Shown here: positions 1 through 4,681 of the stretch, piece after piece
How positions within the stretch are numbered: position 1 is the first letter of the stretch
Layout: every line of letters begins with the position of its first letter
Source: an uncultured Eubacterium sp.
Lineage (GTDB): Bacteria; Bacillota; Clostridia; Peptostreptococcales; Anaerovoracaceae
Reading direction: 5' to 3'
Assembly (NCBI GenBank): GCA_946614405.1
Contig: CAMOGZ010000093.1
Coordinates: forward strand, 1 to 6,257
DNA: 6,257 nt
Position numbers and translations under genes: made by a program
The notes under the pieces: generated by a model
Databases searched by the model: none
Told to the model about the DNA's origin: nothing
The model's input: the letters and a program-made list of their open reading frames with translations, nothing else

Positions 1-25
1 GGCCTGTGGCAGGCCGCCTCAGCAT
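1..25 (-). other. Edge sequence after the DppC-like gene: possible start of next gene or terminator stem
   Basis: Reading leftwards, an ATG (23-25) directly follows the TAG stop of the DppC-like gene and opens a frame beginning MLRRPATG that leaves the window. In this operon type an ATP-binding subunit usually follows, so it could be that gene. However, no convincing ribosome binding site precedes the ATG and eight residues identify nothing. The same bases contain a perfect inverted repeat, GGCCTG-TGG-CAGGCC (1-15), which could equally be the top of a transcription terminator whose T-tract lies outside the window. I cannot choose between these readings. Confidence 0.2.
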
Positions 26-847
26 CTACAGATTGCTGTAAAGTCTGTTGTTTGCTTTTCGAATATATTCTCCTACATTAGTAATACACACCAGAGTGGT
101 GATCAGCACCACTCCCGGGATCACGATGATCCACCAGTAATTGGACAGAAGCGCTTCCTCCGACATGGACAGCAGGCTGCCCCAGGACACCTCCGACAGA
201 GGAAGTCCCAGTCCCAGGAAACTGAGAGTCGACTCCGTGATGATGGCGGCGCTGATGTTGGACACCACCATGAACATGATGGAGGACACATAGTTTGGCA
301 GCAGGTGCCGCTGCAGAATGTACCAGAATCCGCCGCCCATGGTCCGGGCCGCCAGGATGTAGTCGCTTTCGCCGATCTGCCGTACTTCGCTTCGGATGAT
401 CTTGGAAATGTTCATCCAGGAGGTGACGCCGATGATCACTGAGAGAGACAGGTAGGTGGGCTCGCCCCACCAGGCCTGCAGAAACAGGATCACCAGGATG
501 GAAGGCAGGCTCATGAAAAGTTCCGCCGCCCGCATCAGGAAATCGTCCGCGTGCTCTCCCGCAAGACCCGCCGCCGTTCCGTATACCACTGCGATAAAGG
601 TGGAGATCACGGCGCTGGCAAGGCCGATGATGAGGGACGCCCGGCCTCCGTAGAGAACCATGGTGAAGAGGTCCCGTCCCATGTTGTCCGTCCCGAAAAG
701 ATGGGCGGGGCAGGGCGCCACATTGGTGGCCGCCGAGTCCATGGCGCCGGGCGCGTATGGCGCGACGATGCCGGCAAAGGTGCAGGCGAGACCGATCAGA
801 GCAAGGATGACCAGAGAAACCACCGGTAAGGCTTTGTTCTTTCTCAT
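26..847 (-). CDS. ABC transporter permease, DppC/NikC family (peptide/nickel class)
   Basis: This 273-residue inner-membrane permease is one half of the transmembrane channel of a peptide/nickel-type ABC importer. About six membrane segments are visible (roughly residues 7-29, 70-94, 110-128, 132-150, 187-213 and 238-260). Family signatures are GTDNMGRDLF (52-61), the EAA coupling loop that contacts the ATPase (about 162-184, with DYILAARTMG and HLLPN), and ESTLSFLGLGLP (205-216). The length is close to NikC and a little shorter than typical DppC or OppC. Its ATG overlaps the stop of the upstream permease gene (ATGA), and GAGGAGG sits seven bases upstream, so translational coupling is likely. 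Nickel as substrate is inferred only from the nearby lar genes; peptides or metal-chelate complexes remain possible. No substrate-binding protein or ATPase gene is visible. Confidence 0.92.
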   Translation of the reverse strand: MRKNKALPVVSLVILALIGLACTFAGIVAPYAPGAMDSAATNVAPCPAHLFGTDNMGRDLFTMVLYGGRASLIIGLASAVISTFIAVVYGTAAGLAGEHADDFLMRAAELFMSLPSILVILFLQAWWGEPTYLSLSVIIGVTSWMNISKIIRSEVRQIGESDYILAARTMGGGFWYILQRHLLPNYVSSIMFMVVSNISAAIITESTLSFLGLGLPLSEVSWGSLLSMSEEALLSNYWWIIVIPGVVLITTLVCITNVGEYIRKANNRLYSNL

Positions 848-1845
848 GCTGCCACCTCCTCGGACTCATACTGCATCCTGGGATCGATGAACTCCCCGAG
901 AATCTGGGCCAGCAGGTTGAACACCAAAACCACGATCCCCGTGATCATGCACAGGGCCATGAGCATGTTGTAGTCCTGATACAGCGCGCTCTCAAAGCTG
1001 AGAGTCCCCAGCCCCGGATAGCCGAAGACCATTTCCACCACGTAGGTGCCGCCCAGGATGTGGGGCACCGAGATGGCCATGATCACCAGCATGGAGGGCA
1101 TGATGTTGCGGAAGCAGTAGTGATTCAGGATCTTCCTGCGGTCGATGCCCTGGGACTTCACCAGCATGACATAGTCCTTGCGGGTCTCCTCCAGGAGCTT
1201 GTTCCGCACCATGTAGCCGTAGTACCACAGATGTCCCAGCACCATCACCGTCACCGGAAGCACCAGGTGCCAGAGGCGGTCGGCCAGGTCATTTGCATGG
1301 CCCAGGCTGTAGGCGCCCCCCGTGGGCAGAAGGTGCAGGTTCACGGCAAAGATCAGGATCAGGATCAAAGCCAGGAAGAAGGCGGGGATGCTGCCGGAGA
1401 TCACGCCGAGGCGGCAGAGGATCCGGTCCGTCCAGGTCTCCTCCCTCAGGGCACAAAACCTTCCCAGCCAGATGGCAAGTACAAAGGTGAGGATGTAGGA
1501 GATCCCTCCCAGCGCCAGTGTGTTAGCCCACATGGCACCGATGACTTCGGTCACCGGTCTTTTGTACTTGAAAGAGAGCCCCAGGTCGCCCCGGAACACT
1601 CCCTGCACCCATCTCGCGTACTGCACGGGCATGGAGTCGTTCAGCCCCAGATTCTCCCGGGCCAGCTCCTTCTGCTGCTCGCTCATGCGGTCCAGGCCGT
1701 CGCCGTAGTAGGACCGCAGCGGGTCCCCCGGACAAAGCCTTGCCAGCGCGAATACGATCATGGACAGAAGGATCATCACCAGGATCATCTGTAAGAGCTT
1801 TCTGATGACATATTCAGTTTTCTCTTTCCTTAGGTTCGGTTTCAT
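844..1845 (-). CDS. ABC transporter permease, DppB/NikB family (peptide/nickel class)
   Basis: This 333-residue permease is the partner of the DppC-like protein encoded downstream. The first membrane segment (about 13-36) is followed by the family motif ARLCPGDPL (35-43). Further segments lie around 112-130, 150-172, 193-212, 251-270 and 296-318. The EAA loop spans about 224-250 (DYVMLVKSQG, then NIMP), and MVFGYPGLG (272-280) is typical of this family. The frame is open for another 129 codons upstream, but that extension is not permease-like and runs back through the promoter and leader into the divergent gene. I chose the ATG at 1845 because AAAGGA lies five bases before it and MKPNLRKEKTEYVIRK leads directly into the first membrane segment. 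Substrate specificity cannot be read from the permease; nickel is inferred from context. Confidence 0.92.
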   Translation of the reverse strand: MKPNLRKEKTEYVIRKLLQMILVMILLSMIVFALARLCPGDPLRSYYGDGLDRMSEQQKELARENLGLNDSMPVQYARWVQGVFRGDLGLSFKYKRPVTEVIGAMWANTLALGGISYILTFVLAIWLGRFCALREETWTDRILCRLGVISGSIPAFFLALILILIFAVNLHLLPTGGAYSLGHANDLADRLWHLVLPVTVMVLGHLWYYGYMVRNKLLEETRKDYVMLVKSQGIDRRKILNHYCFRNIMPSMLVIMAISVPHILGGTYVVEMVFGYPGLGTLSFESALYQDYNMLMALCMITGIVVLVFNLLAQILGEFIDPRMQYESEEVAA

Positions 1846-1850
1846 TTCAG

Positions 1851-1856
1851 TCCTTT
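1851..1856 (-). promoter_or_regulatory. Ribosome binding site fixing the DppB-like start
   Basis: AAAGGA on the minus strand is five bases before the ATG at 1845. It supports this start over upstream in-frame ATG codons, which lie within or before the leader and promoter. Confidence 0.75.
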
Positions 1857-1859
1857 TAC

Positions 1860-1919
1860 AAAAAATAAAAACCACGGAAGATTGGGCGGCTGTCTGCGGA
1901 CAGCCTCTCGCCTTCGTGG
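1860..1919 (-). terminator. Terminator-like leader hairpin with U-tract (possible attenuator of the permease operon)
   Basis: Read on the minus strand, an outer stem pairs CCACG with CGTGG, continues past one A-C mismatch, and is closed by a perfect inner stem, GGCTGTC-CGCA-GACAGCC (inner arms 1888-1894 and 1899-1905). A near-continuous U-tract, five U, one A, then six U (1871-1860), follows at once. This is the form of an intrinsic terminator. It sits between the candidate promoter and the permease ribosome binding site, so it would end transcription before the genes unless relieved. That suggests attenuation or a small ligand-sensing leader. I do not recognise it as a known riboswitch class, including the NiCo class. 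Confidence 0.55.
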
Positions 1920-1927
1920 CATGTCCT

Positions 1928-1957
1928 ATTCTAACATAGAATGGCGGGCAGACGCAA
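1928..1957 (-). promoter_or_regulatory. Candidate SigA promoter for the permease operon
   Basis: On the minus strand a -35-like TTGCGT (1957-1952) is followed after 18 bases by TAGAAT (1933-1928). The -10 is preceded by TG plus one base, an extended -10 element. The predicted start near 1921 would place the terminator-like hairpin at the very 5' end of a leader of about 75 bases. Confidence 0.5.
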
Positions 1958-2009
1958 GGGCGCAGCTGTTGCATATCATCAATCACCTGTTGCGATTTCG
2001 AAAGCCGCA

Positions 2010-2038
2010 TTGACATCGGGGCACGGGACGGATATAAT
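2010..2038 (+). promoter_or_regulatory. Perfect-consensus SigA promoter for the small membrane protein genes
   Basis: TTGACA (2010-2015) and TATAAT (2033-2038) are separated by exactly 17 bases, matching the housekeeping promoter consensus at every position. Transcription should start near 2045, leaving a leader of about 135 bases before the first gene. So strong a promoter usually needs a repressor or leader control if expression is conditional. Confidence 0.85.
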
Positions 2039-2050
2039 GAGGACATATTA

Positions 2051-2092
2051 CAAGTCATGAAGACTTGCATGTATTCGAAGATACACTTTTTT
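2051..2092 (+). promoter_or_regulatory. Two tandem leader hairpins followed by a T-run
   Basis: CAAGTC-ATGAA-GACTTG (2051-2067) is a perfect six-base dyad. TGTAT-TCGAAG-ATACA (2070-2085) is a perfect five-base dyad, followed after one base by six T. They begin just after the predicted transcription start. They may be operator dyads for a dimeric repressor, or RNA hairpins of a weak attenuator. The second stem is short and AT-rich, so termination would be inefficient without help. Confidence 0.4.
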
Positions 2093-2167
2093 ATCGATTT
2101 GTGTTTGCGCGCAGAGAGGTTGTCATGTAGGCAGCTGTTATAGTGTGTTTTTGAATGCGTGCATAGT

Positions 2168-2174
2168 AAGGAGG
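2168..2174 (+). promoter_or_regulatory. Ribosome binding site AAGGAGG
   Basis: A full AAGGAGG, five bases before the ATG at 2180, decides that start. A GTG at 2159 in the same frame lies upstream of this site and would put it inside the coding region. Confidence 0.85.
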
Positions 2175-2179
2175 TTTTT

Positions 2180-2608
2180 ATGGCTTGTTTTTTAGTGCCT
2201 ACAGCAGAGGCAATCGTATTGACAGTGGTCAATCATCAGATCAAAAAGAATGAACATGAGAAGGCAGTAGCGGAGTCTTACCTGGAGGCCGGAAAGGTAT
2301 ATGAAGGAGAGGCAGCAGTGACCGAGGAGAAGATCCCCTGGAGCAAGAAGATCAGCTGGCTGACCAATCTTCTGTGGGGCGGTGCGTTCCTGCTTCTGTT
2401 TGAACACGTATGGCATGGTGAGGTGGTCCCCTGGGCGCCGTTCCTGACGGCGATGAATGACCCGGCGGATACGGCGGAAATGCTCCATGAGATGAGTACC
2501 GTGGGAGTGACGATGGCGATCATAGTGACTGCAGTATGGTTTATCATGACTCTTGTGGCCGATGCTATGTGCAGAAAGAGCAGCAGACTGGCTGCAGAAA
2601 GGAAGTAG
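2180..2608 (+). CDS. Small membrane protein of unknown function (first of a pair)
   Basis: The product is 142 residues and I cannot assign it to a characterised family. It has a hydrophobic N-terminus (MACFLVPTAEAIVLTVV), a charged polar stretch (about 19-58, rich in Lys and Glu), a membrane segment around 60-78, and a second around 107-129, ending in a basic tail. The loop between the segments carries FEHVWHGEVVPW (74-85) and DPADTAEMLHEMSTVGV (94-110). The histidines at 76, 79 and 103, with nearby acidic residues, could bind a metal, but this is only a suggestion. The gene is driven by the consensus promoter upstream. It is followed two bases later by a second small membrane protein gene, so the two probably form a complex. 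Its place between a peptide/nickel-class permease operon and lar genes hints at nickel handling. The gene looks intact and its codon use matches larE and larB. Confidence 0.85.
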   Translation: MACFLVPTAEAIVLTVVNHQIKKNEHEKAVAESYLEAGKVYEGEAAVTEEKIPWSKKISWLTNLLWGGAFLLLFEHVWHGEVVPWAPFLTAMNDPADTAEMLHEMSTVGVTMAIIVTAVWFIMTLVADAMCRKSSRLAAERK

Positions 2609-2610
2609 TT

Positions 2611-2922
2611 ATGTGCCTGATTCTGACAACATTTGCTGCAATCATTTCAACAATTGTATGGTATGCAAAGGCGCCGGATTTCACATATCGGATCGGGACT
2701 CTGGCTCTGATGTACTGGGGCGCCGCACTGATGTGGCTGGGAGACGCCATATTCTCTGTAGCAGGCGGAGAAGGATTCTTCGACCTGTCTCTGGATGATA
2801 CTCTTCTGGGGATCGTGATCGTGATGATCGGCCTGATCGGATGGCTGGTGCTTCTTCTCGCAAACGACCCGAAGGGGGTATTTGCGAAATTTGCTCCGTC
2901 TGCGAAAACCCGTAAGGCGTAG
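2611..2922 (+). CDS. Small three-helix membrane protein of unknown function (second of a pair)
   Basis: The product is 103 residues with three predicted membrane segments (about 3-18, 28-50 and 63-84). I recognise no characterised family. An acidic loop, GGEGFFDLSLDD (52-63), lies between helices two and three, and the C-terminus is basic (KTRKA). The frame is open further upstream, inside the preceding gene, but AAGGA seven bases before the ATG at 2611, and the hydrophobic sequence beginning there, support this start. The stop of the preceding gene is two bases away, so the two are almost certainly co-transcribed and coupled. The protein is too small to be a transporter alone; it may be a subunit or accessory of a larger membrane complex. 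Confidence 0.85.
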   Translation: MCLILTTFAAIISTIVWYAKAPDFTYRIGTLALMYWGAALMWLGDAIFSVAGGEGFFDLSLDDTLLGIVIVMIGLIGWLVLLLANDPKGVFAKFAPSAKTRKA

Positions 2923-2964
2923 AGCGATAGATAATAGTATAGTGCGTAATATATATTATGGAAG

Positions 2965-2993
2965 TGGGTCGGTGAATGTGCCGGCCCATTGTT
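2965..2993 (+). terminator. Weak intrinsic terminator after the small membrane protein genes
   Basis: TGGGTCGG pairs with CCGGCCCA (one G-U pair) around an eight-base loop and is followed by TTGTT. It lies about 40 bases after the last stop codon. The stem is GC-rich but the T-tract is poor, so some readthrough into the lar genes is plausible. Confidence 0.4.
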
Positions 2994-3045
2994 CGTGAGT
3001 CACGTACCTGACTGAAGTAAAGGGCAGGAAGAGCCGTCACTGAGC

Positions 3046-3089
3046 CCTTAGGATTTTGTGTACACACGCGTGTACACAAAATCCTAAGG
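3046..3089. repeat. Perfect 20-bp inverted repeat with four-base loop upstream of larE
   Basis: Arm CCTTAGGATTTTGTGTACAC (3046-3065) is followed by ACGC and then its exact reverse complement (3070-3089). No T-tract follows on either strand, so it is not an ordinary intrinsic terminator. The inner part, TGTGTACAC...GTGTACACA, has the two-fold symmetry expected of an operator for a dimeric regulator. As RNA or cruciform DNA it would make a very stable hairpin. It ends about 60 bases before the putative larE -10 element. It could be an operator, a transcript-stabilising or roadblock structure, or a small repeated palindromic element present elsewhere in the genome. Confidence 0.95.
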
Positions 3090-3092
3090 AGC

Positions 3093-3115
3093 CCGGGAGG
3101 ACTCTGAACTCCCGG
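3093..3115. repeat. Second hairpin, seven-base stem
   Basis: CCGGGAG and CTCCCGG flank a nine-base loop, three bases after the 20-bp inverted repeat. There is no T-tract. Together the two dyads make a highly structured 70-base block before larE. Confidence 0.65.
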
Positions 3116-3145
3116 AAGAAACCTGTGGCGGCGGCACCGGGAACG

Positions 3146-3154
3146 TGGTATACT
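3146..3154 (+). promoter_or_regulatory. Candidate extended -10 promoter for larE-larB
   Basis: TGG followed by TATACT (3149-3154) fits an extended -10 element. No good -35 hexamer is found 16-18 bases upstream. Transcription would start near 3161, at or within the ribosome binding site, giving an unusually short leader of about 14 bases. If this promoter is real, the two inverted repeats lie upstream of the transcript and would act as DNA sites, not RNA. Confidence 0.4.
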
Positions 3155-3160
3155 ATCCGC

Positions 3161-3167
3161 AAAGGAG
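3161..3167 (+). promoter_or_regulatory. Ribosome binding site of larE
   Basis: AAAGGAG is seven bases before the ATG at 3175. It rules out the in-frame GTG at 3145, which lies upstream of it and would begin at the promoter. Confidence 0.8.
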
Positions 3168-3174
3168 AATAACT

Positions 3175-3930
3175 ATGACATTACAGGAATTTTTTGCGGC
3201 GAACCCGAAGGTCGCCATGGGCTTTTCCGGCGGAGTGGACTCCTCCTATCTGCTGTATGCGGGCCGTAAATACGGCGCCGATGTGAAAGCCTACTATATG
3301 AAGACGGCGTTTCAGCCCCAGTTTGAGTTCGAGGACGCTATGCGTCTTGCCAGGGACATCGGGGCGGAGGTCACGGTACTGGAGGAGGACATCCTGAAGT
3401 ACCCCGACGTGACCGCAAATCCGTCTGACCGCTGCTATTATTGTAAGAATAAGATCTTCGGCGCCATCTGCGCCGAGGCTCTCAGGGATGGTTATGATGT
3501 GATCATCGACGGCACCAACGCCTCCGATGATGCCGATGACCGTCCGGGGATGAAAGCCCTGAACGAGATGAAGATCCTGTCCCCGCTGAGGCTTTGTGGT
3601 CTGACCAAGGACGACGTGAGAGCCCTGTCGAAGGAGGCGGGCCTCTTTACCTGGAACAAACCCAGCTACGCCTGCCTGGCCACCCGGATCCCCACGGGCG
3701 AGGAGATCACCGAGGAGAGTCTGAAGAGGGTGGAGCAGGCCGAGGACGTGCTGCGGCTCATGGGATTCTCGGATTTCCGTATCCGTAAGCGGGGCGAGAC
3801 TGCCTGGATCCAGATCCCGGAGTGCCAGATGATGTCGGTGATCCGGCTGAAGGAAGAGATCCAGCTGGGCATCCGGCCCTATTTCAAAGAAATGGTCCTG
3901 GACCTGAAAGGAAGAGTGGCAAATGACTAA
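3175..3930 (+). CDS. larE: LarE, ATP-dependent sacrificial sulfur transferase of NPN cofactor synthesis
   Basis: LarE adenylates the carboxylates of pyridinium-3,5-biscarboxylic acid mononucleotide and replaces them with thiocarboxylates, preparing the ligand that will hold nickel. It is cytoplasmic. The product is 251 residues, slightly short for the family. The PP-loop SGGVDSS (18-24) binds ATP. DRCYYCKNKIF (85-95) is a family hallmark. KPSYACLATRIP (162-173) contains Cys167, which by alignment from memory corresponds to the sulfur-donor cysteine (Cys176) of the Lactobacillus plantarum enzyme. RIRKRGETAWIQI (202-214) matches the C-terminal segment, where a His more common in the family is replaced by Arg204 or Lys205 by eye. 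The stop overlaps the larB start by eight bases, so the two are co-translated. Confidence 0.93.
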   Translation: MTLQEFFAANPKVAMGFSGGVDSSYLLYAGRKYGADVKAYYMKTAFQPQFEFEDAMRLARDIGAEVTVLEEDILKYPDVTANPSDRCYYCKNKIFGAICAEALRDGYDVIIDGTNASDDADDRPGMKALNEMKILSPLRLCGLTKDDVRALSKEAGLFTWNKPSYACLATRIPTGEEITEESLKRVEQAEDVLRLMGFSDFRIRKRGETAWIQIPECQMMSVIRLKEEIQLGIRPYFKEMVLDLKGRVAND

Positions 3931-4678
3931 GAGTGAGACCAAACAGCTTTTGGAGAAAGTAGCAGCAGGAGACGTGTCCGTGGACGAGGCCATCGTGGAG
4001 CTCCGGACGGAGCCCATCCACGATATCGATATCGCCAAACTGGACACACACCGGGGACTGCGCCAGGGCATCGGTGAGATCATCTACGGCGCCAGCAAGA
4101 CGCCGGAGCAGATCGACCGCATCGCCCACACCCTTTGGGAGGACGGGCAGGAGACCATCCTGGTGACCCGCATGAGCAAGGAAGCTGCGGAATACTTCCA
4201 CAAAGACATTCCCTTTACATATTATGAAGACGCACGGGCTGCTGTCATCGGCAAGATGATCGAGGTGGACGCACCGGGTTACATCCTGGTGATGACCGCC
4301 GGAACATCGGATATTCCGGTGGCGGAGGAAGCTGCCATCACCGCAGAGACTCTGGGCAATGAAGTGCACCGTGTTTACGATGCCGGCGTTGCCGGGATCC
4401 ACCGGCTGCTGCGGCACACCGACGATGTGATGAATGCCAGAGTCATCATCGCCATCGCCGGAATGGAGGGCGCCCTGGCATCTGTGGTGGGCGGCCTTGC
4501 GGACTGCCCGGTGATCGCCGTTCCCACCAGCGTGGGCTACGGAACTGCCTTCGGCGGGGTGACGGCCCTTCTGGCCATGCTGAACTCCTGCGCCAGCGGC
4601 GTCAGCGTGGTGAACATCGACAACGGATTCGGAGCCGGCTATCTGGCCAGCATGATCAATCATATGGAAGGAAAGTAA
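3923..4678 (+). CDS. larB: LarB, NaAD carboxylase/hydrolase (P2CMN synthase) of NPN cofactor synthesis
   Basis: LarB carries out the first step of NPN synthesis. It carboxylates the pyridinium ring of nicotinic acid adenine dinucleotide and cleaves the phosphoanhydride, releasing AMP and the biscarboxylic mononucleotide used by LarE. The product is 251 residues, the usual length. An N-terminal helical part includes LDTHRGLRQGIGEIIYG (40-56). The PurE-like core follows, with TAGTSDIPVAEEA (125-137), DAGVAGIHRLL (153-163), AGMEGALASVVGGL (179-192) and PTSVGYGTAFGG (201-212). Cys223 in LNSCASG matches the catalytic cysteine (Cys221 in L. plantarum) that adds to the NaAD ring. AAGGAAG precedes the start. 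It contains 23 Ile codons, none of them ATA, and 10 Arg codons, none of them AGG, which becomes important further right. Confidence 0.95.
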   Translation: MTKSETKQLLEKVAAGDVSVDEAIVELRTEPIHDIDIAKLDTHRGLRQGIGEIIYGASKTPEQIDRIAHTLWEDGQETILVTRMSKEAAEYFHKDIPFTYYEDARAAVIGKMIEVDAPGYILVMTAGTSDIPVAEEAAITAETLGNEVHRVYDAGVAGIHRLLRHTDDVMNARVIIAIAGMEGALASVVGGLADCPVIAVPTSVGYGTAFGGVTALLAMLNSCASGVSVVNIDNGFGAGYLASMINHMEGK

Positions 4679-4681
4679 TCT

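Larger units (their letters stand above)
1846..2179. other. Divergent regulatory intergenic region
   Basis: These 334 bases separate the leftward permease genes from the rightward small membrane protein genes. I see no supported protein gene in them. They hold, from left to right: the permease leader hairpin, the leftward promoter, two direct copies of CTGTTGC exactly 21 bases apart (1966-1972 and 1987-1993), the rightward consensus promoter, and a leader of about 135 bases with two short hairpins. The repeats lie between the two promoters, a natural place for a shared regulator to bind, but no regulator gene is in view. Confidence 0.7.

Noticed and set aside
1060..1794. Long open frame antisense to the DppB-like gene (about 244 codons)
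   Set aside because: It mirrors a strongly supported permease, is rich in His, Gln and Gly with no membrane or domain signal, and has no ribosome binding site of note.
1860..1919. NiCo riboswitch upstream of the permease genes
   Set aside because: The leader is only about 75 bases and forms one compound hairpin, whereas the NiCo class is a longer four-way junction; no class signature is visible.
2057..2143. 28-codon leader peptide frame starting MKTCMYSK
   Set aside because: The only purine-rich site lies too far upstream and mostly before the predicted transcription start; no amino-acid run suggests attenuation.
1846..2232. N-terminal extension of the DppB-like frame by 129 codons
   Set aside because: It is not permease-like, crosses a terminator-like hairpin and a promoter, and enters the divergent gene; the ATG at 1845 has its own ribosome binding site.
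3046..3089. Intrinsic terminator of the upstream genes
   Set aside because: The stem is perfect, but no T-tract follows on either strand.
3181..4083. 300-codon open frame antisense to larE and the start of larB
   Set aside because: The opposite strand encodes clear LarE and LarB motifs; the antisense product shows no recognisable domain and arises from GC-rich third positions.
3884..4663. 259-codon open frame antisense to larB
   Set aside because: Shadow of larB; no recognisable motif, and its His/Gly/Asp-rich content reflects the reversed codons of larB.
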